DNA of 64,000 nucleotides from an uncultured Microbacterium sp. GTDB lineage: Bacteria; Actinomycetota; Actinomycetes; Actinomycetales; Microbacteriaceae. Below, one piece after another: positions 1 through 9,371 of this stretch; the first letter of the stretch is position 1; every line of letters starts with the position of its first letter. A program made the translations under genes and the position numbers. The stretch is from positions 158,140 to 222,139 of the forward strand of contig NZ_CANKZA010000006.1 of the NCBI RefSeq assembly GCF_947488465.1. Reading direction: 5' to 3'. The notes under the pieces were generated by a model that made no database searches, was not told the DNA's origin, and was given only the letters and a program-made list of their open reading frames with translations.

Positions 1-1
1 C

Positions 2-739
2 GATCCCGACCTCGTCGAACTCCTCATCAGCCGAACCGAGCAGGCCGGCATCCGTGTCCTTCGCAACACGACCGTCACCGGAGTAGAAGCCACGCCGGCC
101 GGCTACCGAGTCGACATTGACACCACCGGCAGCACGGGCAGCATCGACACCGGCCTCGTCGTCCACGGCGCAGGCAGGGTTCCCAACCTCGCCAGCCTTC
201 ATCTTGACGCCGCCGGCATCGCCAGCGGCGCCCGCGGTGTCGCGGTCGCCGCCCACCTGCAGAGCACCACCAACCCGGCCGTATACGCCGCCGGCGACGC
301 CGCAGACACGCCTGGCCACCCTCTCACCCCCGTCGCCGTGTTCGAAGGCAAAGTAGCCGCATCCAACATGATCAAAGGCACCACGACCACGCCCGACTAC
401 ACCGGAGTGCCCACCACTGTTTTCACCATCCCCGAATTGAACCGTGTCGGACTCCTCGAGCACGAAGCCGTCGGCAACGGGCACGACATTGCGGTGCACT
501 TCACCGACACCAGCCACTGGTACTCCACCTACCGAGTCGCCGAAACCACCGCAGCCGCCAAGATCATCATCGACACGGCCTCCGACCAGATCCTCGGCGC
601 ACACCTCCTCGGCCCGGACTACTCCGAACTCATCAACACCTTCGGACTCGCCATCAAGCTCGGCCTCACCACCCGGCAACTCAAATCCGCCACCGCCACC
701 TACCCCTCCCTCGGCTCCGACCTCGGATCGCTGCTCTAG
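2..739 (+). CDS. NAD(P)/FAD-dependent disulfide oxidoreductase, C-terminal part (cut by window edge)
   Basis: The reading frame is open from base 2, so the start lies outside the window. About 245 residues are visible. They include the second FAD-contacting motif (VYAAGDAA, followed by TPVAVFEGKVAASNM) and then a C-terminal dimerisation domain starting near TGVPTTVFTIPELNRVG. This layout is that of the glutathione reductase/mercuric reductase superfamily. The His-Pro-Thr motif of true disulfide reductases is replaced by ATYPSLGSDL, as in the many uncharacterised relatives, so the substrate cannot be named. The N-terminal CxxxxC redox motif, if present, is outside the window. The family assignment is firm; the function is open. 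Confidence 0.85.
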   Translation, partial: DPDLVELLISRTEQAGIRVLRNTTVTGVEATPAGYRVDIDTTGSTGSIDTGLVVHGAGRVPNLASLHLDAAGIASGARGVAVAAHLQSTTNPAVYAAGDAADTPGHPLTPVAVFEGKVAASNMIKGTTTTPDYTGVPTTVFTIPELNRVGLLEHEAVGNGHDIAVHFTDTSHWYSTYRVAETTAAAKIIIDTASDQILGAHLLGPDYSELINTFGLAIKLGLTTRQLKSATATYPSLGSDLGSLL

Positions 740-1034
740 AAACGCCGAGATACGCTGACGGGTCGCCGCGTCGCGACCGAGAAGCACCCGCCGGCAATCC
801 GCTGGCGAGCGGGATCGGCTATCCCCAAACAGATCGTCAAAATCACGTGCGAACGCACGCGCACCTTCGTATAGGCGACTCGAACGGACAACTATCCGCG
901 AAAGGGACAACTTCAAGAAGAACCTACACAGACCTCGGCGCGCTCCACTGCCCTGACTTCGACACAACCGCGGACACCCGCTGGGCTTCTACTTCGCTTG
1001 ACTAACCACATAGGGGCACCCCCCGCATCTCTCC
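740..1034. other. Intergenic region with no convincing gene
   Basis: No reading frame with actinobacterial codon use, no tRNA fold and no strong hairpin was seen. The stretch is slightly less GC-rich than its surroundings. Confidence 0.5.
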
Positions 1035-1166
1035 GTGCCGGACAGTGACATTCCCGAGGGGGAACCGGTCGTCGAGGTCGACGGCCACGAAGAGTTCGAT
1101 CCGGACGCGAACGAAGACCTCATCGACAGCGCGGATGCCGATCGCCTCGCCTCGGAAGGTGAGTAG
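1035..1166 (+). CDS. Possible small acidic protein (43 aa)
   Basis: A GTG-started frame of 43 codons, very rich in Asp and Glu (EEFDPDANEDLIDSADADRL), with the third-position GC bias of a real gene. An in-frame stop lies at 1011-1013 and no ATG occurs between it and the GTG. No clear ribosome binding site precedes it. It could be a small conserved Microbacteriaceae protein or the 3' end of a longer gene whose start is lost. The function is not recognised. Confidence 0.35.
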   Translation: MPDSDIPEGEPVVEVDGHEEFDPDANEDLIDSADADRLASEGE

Positions 1167-1252
1167 CGCGGGAGACGTCACACTCCGCCCTCGACCGGCA
1201 GACTAGTGAAGGCCACCATGGCCACGATCACATCTTCCTGCGAAAAGACGGC

Positions 1253-3388
1253 ATGACTTCCACCGATTCCCCTCGCCTCATCCACCTCCGCCGCGGCGGA
1301 ACGAGCTTGATCGCACGCCTCGACAGCAATGAGTTGCCCACCGTGCTGCACTGGGGGCCCGAGATCGACGGCGATGTTCTCGGCGATGTCCTCACCGCGC
1401 TGGCGGTGCCGGTTGGTGATTCGGTGGTCTACGCGCAACCGCTCGTGGGGCTCCTCCCGCTCCACACGCGCGGATGGCTGGGGCACCCTGGGATCCTCGG
1501 GAGTCGCGGTGGGCGTAGCTGGTCGTTCGCGCCCGCATCCGTCGCTCACACGATCGATGACGGCGAGGGCGCCGCGCACCTCGTCAGCGTCGCGACCGAC
1601 CCGGCGAACGGTCTTGAGGTCATGACCGAGCTCGTGGTGGAACCGGCGGGCCTGGTCCGGGTGCGCGCCACGGTGACGAACCGCGGCGAGGACGGATACG
1701 AGGTGACCGCGCTCGAACCGGCTCTTCCTGTGCCGGCTCTCGCCGACGAACTCCTGGATATGACCGGCCGGCATGCGCACGAACGTGCGCCACAGCGGCA
1801 TCCGTTCCGGCACGGTCGCTGGACCCGCGAAGCATGGGGCGGGCGCCCCGGGCATGACTCGGCCACCGTCCTGTGCGCGGGCGAGAGTGATTTCGGCTTC
1901 CGCCGTGGCACCGTGTGGGGCGTGCACCTGGCCTGGTCGGGCAACGGCGTCGTCTCGGCCGAACGCAGCAACACGGGGTGGCGACTGCTGAGCGGTGGCG
2001 AGAAGCTGTTGCCGGGCGAGATCGTGCTGGGCCGAGACGAGAGCTACTCCTCGCCGTGGGTGATGGGGTCATGGGGTGAGGGACTGGACGCGTTCGCCGG
2101 ACGGTTCCATGAGTTCCTCCGCGCGCGTCCACAGCATCCGTCCACGGCGCGCCCGGTCATCCTCAACACGTGGGAGGCCGTCTATTTCGATCACGACCTG
2201 CCTCGCCTGCTCGACTTGGCGCAGCACGCTGCCGGTCTCGGCGTCGAGCGCTTCGTGCTTGACGACGGATGGTTCACCGGCCGCCGCGACGACACCGCCG
2301 GTCTCGGCGACTGGCAGGTCGACGGCGATGTCTGGCCGGACGGCCTCGGCCCTCTGGCCGACCGGGTGCACGAACTCGGCATGGAGTTCGGCCTGTGGTT
2401 CGAACCCGAGATGGTCAATCTCGACTCCGAGCTGGCGCGCCGGCATCCGGAATGGGTGTTCGGCACCGCGAACGGACCCGGCGTTCCGTCGCGACAGCAG
2501 CACGTGCTCGACCTCGGGCACCCCGAGGCATATGAGTATGTTCTCGAGAGCGTCTCGGCCCTCATCGAGGAGTACGGCATCGACTACCTCAAGTGGGATC
2601 ACAACCGTCCGCTCGTCGACGCGGGGCACAGCCCGTCGTTCCGGCCCGGTGTGCACGATCAGACCCTCGCGACGTATCGGATGCTGGACACGCTCACGAG
2701 CAGGAACCCGGGCCTGGAGATCGAGTCGTGCTGCGGGGGCGGCGGCCGCATCGACCTCGGGATCATGGAGCACTGCGACCGCGTCTGGGTGTCGGACTGC
2801 ATCGATGCGCACGAGCGGCAGCGTCTGCAGCGATGGACGTCGCTGATCCTCCCGCCGGAGCTCATGGGCACGCACGTCGGTGCCGATCATGACCACACGA
2901 CCGGTCGCGCGCTCGATCTCGACTTCCGCGCCGCGACGGCGATCTGGGGCCACTTCGGGATCGAGTGGGACCTCGCCGTCGCGGCGCCCGATGACCTCGC
3001 CCATCTCGGCGAATGGATCGCGTTCCACAAGCGGATGCGTCCGCTTCTCCACGCGGGCACGGTCGTGCATGCCGACTCATCCAACCCGGCAGTCGAGCTC
3101 GAGGGCGTGATCGCGCGCGACGGGTCCGAGGCGCTGTACCGGTTGAGCGTCGTCGATCATTCGATCGAGGCGCCGCTCGGACGCATTCAGCTCCCGGGGC
3201 TCGATGGGGCGCGGCGCTATCGGGTCGAGATCGTCGATCTCGCCGCTGCCAGCATCCGCCCCGACGGGATGCCGGAGTGGGCCCGCACCGGCGTGACTCT
3301 GTCCGGTGAGGCGCTCACGCGTCTGGGACTTGCGACACCGATGATGAACGTCGACCGCTCGACGCTCATCCGGGCCGTGGGCATCTGA
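1253..3388 (+). CDS. Alpha-galactosidase, GH36 family
   Basis: 711 aa, the usual length for bacterial GH36 enzymes, which release galactose from melibiose, raffinose and related alpha-galactosides by a retaining mechanism. The order is an N-terminal beta-sandwich (about 1-300), a central barrel (about 300-620) and a C-terminal beta domain. The barrel carries YLKWDHNR with D449 as expected nucleophile, and ESCCGGGGR followed by VWVSD with D515 as expected acid/base. No signal peptide is seen, so it is cytoplasmic and sugar must be imported. It is paralogous to the GH36 at 12540-14720; both share long blocks such as LDDGWFTGRRDDT. The next gene starts 1 nt after its stop, so the two are probably co-transcribed. 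Confidence 0.93.
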   Translation: MTSTDSPRLIHLRRGGTSLIARLDSNELPTVLHWGPEIDGDVLGDVLTALAVPVGDSVVYAQPLVGLLPLHTRGWLGHPGILGSRGGRSWSFAPASVAHTIDDGEGAAHLVSVATDPANGLEVMTELVVEPAGLVRVRATVTNRGEDGYEVTALEPALPVPALADELLDMTGRHAHERAPQRHPFRHGRWTREAWGGRPGHDSATVLCAGESDFGFRRGTVWGVHLAWSGNGVVSAERSNTGWRLLSGGEKLLPGEIVLGRDESYSSPWVMGSWGEGLDAFAGRFHEFLRARPQHPSTARPVILNTWEAVYFDHDLPRLLDLAQHAAGLGVERFVLDDGWFTGRRDDTAGLGDWQVDGDVWPDGLGPLADRVHELGMEFGLWFEPEMVNLDSELARRHPEWVFGTANGPGVPSRQQHVLDLGHPEAYEYVLESVSALIEEYGIDYLKWDHNRPLVDAGHSPSFRPGVHDQTLATYRMLDTLTSRNPGLEIESCCGGGGRIDLGIMEHCDRVWVSDCIDAHERQRLQRWTSLILPPELMGTHVGADHDHTTGRALDLDFRAATAIWGHFGIEWDLAVAAPDDLAHLGEWIAFHKRMRPLLHAGTVVHADSSNPAVELEGVIARDGSEALYRLSVVDHSIEAPLGRIQLPGLDGARRYRVEIVDLAAASIRPDGMPEWARTGVTLSGEALTRLGLATPMMNVDRSTLIRAVGI

Positions 3389-3389
3389 G

Positions 3390-4646
3390 ATGACCATCGA
3401 CCTGACCAATTGTGCCGGCAACATCCAGTTCCGTGCGCGCGCCGCGCTCACCCCGCAGACGATGGATGAGCTCCGCCGCATCGTCGCGAGCGAGCGCTCG
3501 ATCCGGGTGATCGGCAGCCGCCACTCATTCACCGACATCGCCGACACGGACGGCGTGCTGATCTCCCTCGAGGCGTTGACCCGGGCGGATGACGTCGTCG
3601 TCGCGCCCGATCGGGCCACGGTGCGGGTGCCAGCCGGCATCCGGTACGGAGATCTCGTGCCGACGCTCGAACGTGAAGGGCTGGCGCTTCGCAACCTCGC
3701 ATCGCTGCCGCACATCTCGGTCGCGGGAGCGGTGCAGACGGGCACGCACGGCTCGGGCGACCGCACGGGATCGCTCGCGACCCAGGTCGCGGCGCTCGAG
3801 CTGGTCACAGCATCCGGCGATCTCGCGACGGTCGCCCGCGGCGACGAGGATTTCGCCGGATACGTCGTCGGGCTCGGCGCGCTCGGCGTCGTCACGCACG
3901 TGCACCTCGATGTCGAGCCCGCGTACGACGTGGCCCAGACGGTCTACGAAGGCGTGACCTGGGATGCCGCCCTCGCGGACTTCGACACCCTCACGTCGGC
4001 GGGTGACAGCGTGAGCCTCTTCACTCGGTGGGCGGATGCGGATCACATCGATCAGGTGTGGGTGAAAGCGCGCGTCGGCAACGCCCGCGGCGACGTTGCC
4101 CGACTCGGTGGGATACGGGCCGACGGGCCGCGGCATCCGCTTCCTGGCATCGATCCGGCGCCGTGCACGGCCCAGGGCGGGGAGCCCGGGCGATGGTTTG
4201 ACCGGCTCCCCCATTTCCGACTCGCGTTCATGCCGTCATCGGGCGAGGAGCTCCAGTCCGAGTACCTCGTGCCGCGGCGCGATGCCCGCGCGGCGATCAC
4301 CGCATTGCGCGCGCTGGCGGAACCGATCGCCGCGTTGCTGCTGGTCTGCGAGGTGCGGACGATCGCTGCCGACGATCTGTGGCTTTCTGGCGCCTCCGGC
4401 ACGGATACCGTCGGGCTTCACTTCACGTGGCGCCCGGACGAACCCGCCGTGCGCGCCTTCCTTCCGACGCTCGAGCACGCCCTGCCGGACAGTGCGCGCC
4501 CGCACTGGGGCAAGGTCTTCACCATGCCCGGCGACGACATCGCCCGCCGCTACCCCGAGTGGGAGCGCTTCGTCGCGCTACGGCGCAGACTCGACCCAGG
4601 CGGCCGGTTCACGAACGCGTTCCTCGCCCGGGTCGGGTTGGGCTGA
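3390..4646 (+). CDS. Alditol (xylitol-type) oxidase, FAD-dependent
   Basis: 418 aa, a length matching the Streptomyces alditol oxidase AldO. The N-terminal half is an FAD-binding PCMH domain. GSRHSF at 43-48 places H45 where AldO-type enzymes attach FAD covalently, and HGSG near residue 120 is the second FAD loop. The C-terminal half is the D-arabinono-lactone oxidase-like domain. Family members oxidise the terminal hydroxyl of polyols such as xylitol, sorbitol or galactitol with oxygen, giving an aldose and peroxide. No secretion signal is visible. The single-nucleotide spacing to the alpha-galactosidase suggests a role in sugar or polyol use, but the actual substrate is inferred only from family. 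Confidence 0.85.
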   Translation: MTIDLTNCAGNIQFRARAALTPQTMDELRRIVASERSIRVIGSRHSFTDIADTDGVLISLEALTRADDVVVAPDRATVRVPAGIRYGDLVPTLEREGLALRNLASLPHISVAGAVQTGTHGSGDRTGSLATQVAALELVTASGDLATVARGDEDFAGYVVGLGALGVVTHVHLDVEPAYDVAQTVYEGVTWDAALADFDTLTSAGDSVSLFTRWADADHIDQVWVKARVGNARGDVARLGGIRADGPRHPLPGIDPAPCTAQGGEPGRWFDRLPHFRLAFMPSSGEELQSEYLVPRRDARAAITALRALAEPIAALLLVCEVRTIAADDLWLSGASGTDTVGLHFTWRPDEPAVRAFLPTLEHALPDSARPHWGKVFTMPGDDIARRYPEWERFVALRRRLDPGGRFTNAFLARVGLG

Positions 4647-4652
4647 CGGGTC

Positions 4653-5849
4653 TCAGGCAGCTGCTTCTTCGATGCTGAGGAGCCGGTTGATGGCTCCGGC
4701 ATAATCGGCCACCATGCGATCACGTCCGACTCCGTCGCGAGCAGCGAGGGACGCGCTTCTCCCCGTTTGCCGGTTGCCGAGCGCCACGTCCCACGCGGCG
4801 GCAATCTCGTGAGGCCGGTGACTGGTGACCAGTCCGAACCCGGACACCTGATGGGCAGCGTCGCCGACGTCAGTCGTGATCGGAGTGGCGCCACACGCGG
4901 CGCCTTCCAAGAGGCAGAGGGGAGATGCCTCACCAAAAGCGCTCGTGAGCGCGACGATATCGGCGACCTGAAAGATCGCAGGCATGTCGTCGCGGATGCC
5001 GAGCGCGTGGATCGAGTCGGCCTCACCGACACCGCCCTCATCGGCCAGCTCTCGAAAAGCGGGGTTGGCCCAGTCCATACCCGCCCCGCACAGCACGTAG
5101 TGCGCGTCGGGTCGGTTGGCGCGGTGTTCCGCGACGGCGCGCAGGAACAGGCCGGGATTCTTCATCGCGTCGAAGCGTGCGGCGAAGACCACGACCGGAG
5201 CCGACGCCGGAATACCGAGCGAAGCCTTCGTTGCCCCTACTTCGTCCGGGGTGCCCGGCCGGAACCGGTCGGTATCGATCCCGTTCGCGATGATGTAGCG
5301 GTCGATCGCGTCGACACCGGCGCGCGCATAGGCGTCGTCGGTTGAGATGGCACATGAAATCGTCGCGTCGACGATGCCGAGGGCCGTCGCTTCCACCAGC
5401 CAGCCCAGGGCGGGCCCGGAATGGATCGGGTCTGATCGGTGCAGGCACGTCGCCACGGGCACGGGCGGGAGCAGTCCCCGCTCACTGAGCGCGAGAAGAA
5501 GACCCAAAGGCTGCTCCTTCAACGAGAGGATGACGTCCGCCTGACGGACGGCCGCACTCGCCACGAGGAGTTCTCGGTCGGTGAAGGTGTGCCGTCCCGG
5601 AGGTTCGGCACCCGCAGAGCGGCCGAGCGTCGTCACACCGATGCCCGCGCGGAGAAGGTGCTGATAGCGCGGGTCAGCCGCCATCGGCTGCCGCGTGGAC
5701 TCCCGATGCGCCTCCGACGCGATCGAGAGCACGCTGTGCTGTTGCGCACCTCTCGCGTGGAGACCCGAGATGAGGTCGGTGTGGAGTACTCGTGCTCCAC
5801 CGGCGAAGAAGCCCTCGTACAGCGAAAGAACTCGAACGGGTCGGGTCAT
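4653..5849 (-). CDS. Glycosyltransferase, GT4 (GT-B fold)
   Basis: 398 aa. The ATG at 5849 is chosen because GAGAGG lies just upstream and the protein then begins with VRVLSLYEGFFAGGAR, the usual first strand and glycine loop of GT-B enzymes. An in-frame extension to 6080 has no family character. The C-terminal domain carries the nucleotide-sugar motif around SAFGEASPLCLLEGAACG, the E-x7-E signature of GT4. Such enzymes transfer a sugar from a nucleotide donor to lipids, polysaccharide or small molecules. The gene stands alone, converging on the alditol oxidase gene with 6 bp between stops, so no pathway can be assigned. Confidence 0.85.
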   Translation of the reverse strand: MTRPVRVLSLYEGFFAGGARVLHTDLISGLHARGAQQHSVLSIASEAHRESTRQPMAADPRYQHLLRAGIGVTTLGRSAGAEPPGRHTFTDRELLVASAAVRQADVILSLKEQPLGLLLALSERGLLPPVPVATCLHRSDPIHSGPALGWLVEATALGIVDATISCAISTDDAYARAGVDAIDRYIIANGIDTDRFRPGTPDEVGATKASLGIPASAPVVVFAARFDAMKNPGLFLRAVAEHRANRPDAHYVLCGAGMDWANPAFRELADEGGVGEADSIHALGIRDDMPAIFQVADIVALTSAFGEASPLCLLEGAACGATPITTDVGDAAHQVSGFGLVTSHRPHEIAAAWDVALGNRQTGRSASLAARDGVGRDRMVADYAGAINRLLSIEEAAA

Positions 5850-6066
5850 GGCGTCGCCTCTCGCTTCAGGATCGTGCGGCGCCGGCGCCGAATGAACCCA
5901 TGTTCCGGGTTGCGAGCCGCGATGTCGATGAACCTCGAATGTGCAGATGATGAACGGATGCTGCACCACCGCGAGCGGTCGCCATTGATACCTGTGTCGC
6001 CCGGAAACGCAGACCAGTAGAGTCGGATCAAGGGGACGTTCTGGCCCCTCACGAGCGGAGGTAACT

Positions 6067-6273
6067 GTGGCCGAAGACAAGACCCGCGACGAAGATCACG
6101 CTGTTGCAGAAATCGTCGGCCGCTTGCAGGAACGGTTCCCGGAGAAGCCCGCTGCCGAGATCTCCGCTGCCGTCGAGAAGGCTCGCGCCGGCTTCGATAG
6201 CGCAAAGGTGCGCGACTTCGTTCCGGTGCTCATCGAGAAGGAAGCCAAAGCGCATCTGAAGGGCAAGCGCTGA
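6067..6273 (+). CDS. Small three-helix-bundle protein (68 aa)
   Basis: A GTG start is preceded by a strong GGAGG five bases upstream. The protein is charged and helical. FPEKPAAEISAAVE and a segment ending VRDFVPVLIEKEAK match the actinobacterial small proteins annotated as three-helix bundle dimerisation proteins. Their function is unknown; cytoplasmic. The promoter region is shared with the divergent glycosyltransferase gene. Confidence 0.75.
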   Translation: MAEDKTRDEDHAVAEIVGRLQERFPEKPAAEISAAVEKARAGFDSAKVRDFVPVLIEKEAKAHLKGKR

Positions 6274-6328
6274 GCACCTGCGCAATGACGGCCGCGACCC
6301 GTTGGTGCGCGCCCGGTACCGGCAGACT

Positions 6329-7219
6329 GTGAGAGTGAGTAGCGCGCAGATCATCCGCGACCGGATCGTTCAGCAAGCCGATGTCACCGGGTTCCGGGCG
6401 CATGGTCTGCACGTCCGGATCGGCACCGAGGTCGCGGAGCACCGCTGGAGCGCGGACGTCCGCGAAGAGATCCACTCGGCCGCGAAAGGCATCTGCGTGC
6501 TCGCCGCAGGGATCGCCGCTGACGAGCGCGCGATCTCGATGGATGCGCCGATCGCTATCCACCTGCCCGACGTCGACCTCGGTGCTGGCGTCGGGGAGGT
6601 CACCCTCCGGCACCTGTTGACGATGTCGAGCGGGATCGATCTGCCGTGGTCGGAGACGATGATGACCGATTGGCCTGATCTCGCGCTCGAGTTCTTGCGG
6701 CGTCCGTCCCGAGGGCGCGTGTTCCAGTATTCGAACGCGAGCACGTACACGGCGATGCGCGTACTCGCCACCCAGGTCGGGGACGTGGCCGAGTACTTGC
6801 GCCCGCGATTGTTCGACCCCCTGGGGATCGAAGACGTCGCGTGGATGCGCTGTCCGAACGGGTGGATCCTCGCCGGCGAGGGTGTGGCGTTGCGCACCGA
6901 AGAATTCGCACGGATCGGACATCTCATCCGTGACCGCGGGTGGTGGAACGGCCGGCAACTGGTGTCGGCGACGTGGGTCGATGCGATGCACAGCGACGGG
7001 GTCGTCTCGGGAGTCAACCCGGGCTATGACCGCTATGCGATGGCCGGCTGGGGCGGTCCCGGCTCAGCATGGCGGCTTCACGGCGCGTACGGCCAGATGC
7101 TGATCTTCTCCGACGATGCCGTCGTGACGATCACGGCCGATGACCATTTCGGCGCGGATGCGATGGCTGCCTTCGTGGCGGATGCGCTGGACGATCGAGT
7201 GGCGCCACAATCGCAGTAG
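6329..7219 (+). CDS. Serine hydrolase, beta-lactamase class C-like
   Basis: About 296 aa. The sequence HSAAKGICV gives the SxxK nucleophile/base motif (about residues 45-48), and YSNASTY near residue 135 supplies the YxN motif, both of the class C beta-lactamase/DD-peptidase fold. The RHLLTMSSGI segment between them is typical of the wider esterase and peptidase branch. No signal peptide is visible, which argues for a cytoplasmic hydrolase rather than a secreted beta-lactamase. Several GTG/TTG codons could start it (6302, 6329, 6335); 6329 is chosen because the fold begins shortly after. The substrate is unknown. Confidence 0.8.
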   Translation: MRVSSAQIIRDRIVQQADVTGFRAHGLHVRIGTEVAEHRWSADVREEIHSAAKGICVLAAGIAADERAISMDAPIAIHLPDVDLGAGVGEVTLRHLLTMSSGIDLPWSETMMTDWPDLALEFLRRPSRGRVFQYSNASTYTAMRVLATQVGDVAEYLRPRLFDPLGIEDVAWMRCPNGWILAGEGVALRTEEFARIGHLIRDRGWWNGRQLVSATWVDAMHSDGVVSGVNPGYDRYAMAGWGGPGSAWRLHGAYGQMLIFSDDAVVTITADDHFGADAMAAFVADALDDRVAPQSQ

Positions 7220-7310
7220 TGGTGCTCAATCGTGCGCTTCGACCCGATCGCCACGAGACGACTGCAAAGGTCGGCAGGAATCAACCCCATCTTCGAGCTG
7301 CGGGTTCCGT

Positions 7311-8609
7311 TCAGAAAGGTGCCGACGCCGAGCCCACGAGCGAGGATGGCACGAAGTAGACCGGTGGTGCGGGAGCGTCTTCGCGATAGATCCGGCCGGT
7401 GGGCGACGTCCACTCGAGGATCCCGCCCGACAGTTGCCGGACCTTCCATCTCGTGAACTGCTTCATGCTGTGATGTCGTTGGCACAAATGCGCAAGGTTC
7501 CAGAGCGCGGTGGGCCCGCCCAACGCGGCGTCGATCGTGTGGTCGATCTCGCACCGAATCGCCGCGCGCCGACATCCGGGGAACCGACAGTGCTGATCAC
7601 GCGCCCGAAGGTACCGGCGTTGCGGCCACGGGGTGTTGTAGCGGTCGACGGCCAGCACGACTCCCTGAATCGGCTCGGTGAGCACACGAGCCCAGTTCGA
7701 CGCGTTCGCGGCGAGACAGCGAGCAGTATCCGCATCGATAGGGGACCGACCGACGAGATCGACAGGACCGTCGTCCGCGCCGAGAAGGGTGAGCACCGGA
7801 ACGATCACCTGCACCTGGGCGCGGATAGCGCCCAGGGCACCGGGGGCATCGCCCGTCGCCGTGGGGTCGAGTGCGGGCAAGCCTGCGAGCAGGAGATCGG
7901 CGAACACGTCCGCGCGCACCTGATCTATCGTGCGCGCGTCGTCGTCGCCCGATTCGCGCGCGTCGACGACGGATTGCGCTTGCTGCGTAAGCCGGTCGAG
8001 GACTCCATCGGCGATCACCGTGGGCACAGACGCCACGACATCAGACATGCCGTTCCGCCCCGGAACGACCCGCACCGCCCGGGAGATACACGCGTCCCGG
8101 TGCCGTTCGGTGAAGGAGCGGTCAGCCATCCGCTCGGCGAGAATCTCGAGTCCGGCGCGTACGCGGTTCGGGGTATCGATCCGGCACCGCGCGATCGCCT
8201 CACGCTCGAATTCGGCACGCTGCGCCGGTGGAACGACCGCACCCGCATCCACGATGACCCGGACGTGGCCGCGAGTCAGTCGTCCTGCTTCCCACTCCGC
8301 CAATGCGGCGGGGTAACACTCGACGATCTCCCGCGCTTCGCCGATGCGCTGCTGCACCGTGCGGTCGGTCACCCGGAGGATGCCGCCGACTTCGGCGGCG
8401 ATCGCCCGCAGCGCCATGTCGTGGACGCGCACATTCGCACGAGCGCCCGAAGCCTGCTTTTCGGCGAGCTGCCCGGCCTGAGCAAGAAGTCGAACTTCGG
8501 CGACTTGTGCCGCTGTGAGCTGCGCAGCCACCGATTCGACGCTCGCGACGATCTCGGCCAGCGCGGCGATGTCGCCGTCGCTGCCTGCCGATCCCGCGAG
8601 CTCTTCCAT
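7311..8609 (-). CDS. DUF222 / HNH endonuclease-domain protein (13E12 repeat type)
   Basis: 432 aa from the ATG at 8609, which has a G-rich stretch just upstream. The helical DUF222 region fills the first 300 residues. The C-terminal HNH domain (about 335-385) shows CRFPGC, then EIDHTIDAALGG and LCQRHHSMK, giving the zinc-ligand pairs and the catalytic His of the HNH fold. Actinobacterial genomes often carry many copies of this family, related to the 13E12 proteins of Mycobacterium. Their biological role is unsettled and homing-type or self-spreading nuclease activity is only suspected. The gene stands alone. Confidence 0.88.
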   Translation of the reverse strand: MEELAGSAGSDGDIAALAEIVASVESVAAQLTAAQVAEVRLLAQAGQLAEKQASGARANVRVHDMALRAIAAEVGGILRVTDRTVQQRIGEAREIVECYPAALAEWEAGRLTRGHVRVIVDAGAVVPPAQRAEFEREAIARCRIDTPNRVRAGLEILAERMADRSFTERHRDACISRAVRVVPGRNGMSDVVASVPTVIADGVLDRLTQQAQSVVDARESGDDDARTIDQVRADVFADLLLAGLPALDPTATGDAPGALGAIRAQVQVIVPVLTLLGADDGPVDLVGRSPIDADTARCLAANASNWARVLTEPIQGVVLAVDRYNTPWPQRRYLRARDQHCRFPGCRRAAIRCEIDHTIDAALGGPTALWNLAHLCQRHHSMKQFTRWKVRQLSGGILEWTSPTGRIYREDAPAPPVYFVPSSLVGSASAPF

Positions 8610-8745
8610 ACCCCCATTCTGACGAGGGGGTCCGACATTGCCGCCGGCTCGTTTTCGTCGAAAACGACGTCGGCTTGCCGCATACCTCCCTCGACGTCTA
8701 CGGCCCACGGGCGTATCCGGGCGACTCCAGTCAGAAGGCACCGCG

Positions 8746-9201
8746 ATGAGGCGACATCCCCTGTACGCGATCAGCAACGAAGAGAAGATCGCACGCTACG
8801 CGCACGTCATGGGCGACGTTCCCTGGAGCATCGCCGACCGGGCGTATACGGAGGCGTTCGCGCGCCTCCGTATACGTGCACGCCGAGAACTCGTGGCTGA
8901 TCTTCGTGCCCATCTTCCGACAGAGAGCCAGATCCCCCCGACCGAGACTCCCGACGACTTCGCCCGCTTGATGCGCGACCTGCACGCGCGCAGCGCCCTC
9001 GTGACCTGCCGCCACGCCGGGGACGTGGCGCTCGCCTTCGTCATGAGCCGAACGGTGGCCGCGTTCTATCGCACGGGCGCGGGCTCGCTGTCGATCGACC
9101 GTCAGCCACCCTGGGTGCACGATCTGGCAGAACACGAGACCGCGCCGATCGATGGGGGGACGACGCACAACGGACGAGGTGCCGTCACGGGCCTCTGGTG
9201 A
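8746..9201 (+). CDS. Hypothetical protein (151 aa)
   Basis: The ATG at 8746 follows AGAAGG at good spacing. The predicted product is soluble and mostly helical, rich in Arg and Ala, with no motif I recognise. A perfect 14-bp inverted repeat lies inside the coding sequence. An in-frame extension to 8638 exists but would overlap the promoter of the divergent HNH gene. Function unknown. Confidence 0.6.
   Translation: MRRHPLYAISNEEKIARYAHVMGDVPWSIADRAYTEAFARLRIRARRELVADLRAHLPTESQIPPTETPDDFARLMRDLHARSALVTCRHAGDVALAFVMSRTVAAFYRTGAGSLSIDRQPPWVHDLAEHETAPIDGGTTHNGRGAVTGLW
8843..8876. repeat. Perfect 14-bp inverted repeat inside a coding region
   Basis: CGTATACGGAGGCG (8843-8856) is followed by the loop TTCGCG and its exact reverse complement (8863-8876). 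It lies about 100 bp inside the hypothetical gene starting at 8746. Confidence 0.9.
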
Positions 9202-9371
9202 GGCCCGAGCGGACCTAGCAGATCGTCGGTCCACGATTCCGTCGTCACGACGACATGATCGGCGGTGAAGACCTCGTCATCCTCGACGCACTCCCTGATC
9301 GATCGTATTGCGAACGGCGCGAGGGCCGGATCCCCGGTGAGATCCGACCCTCGCGCCCCGCCCCTCGATAC

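Noticed and set aside
7311..8609. HNH gene as part of a homing intron or phage
   Set aside because: It has the DUF222 architecture of the dispersed 13E12-type family and no surrounding phage or intron features.
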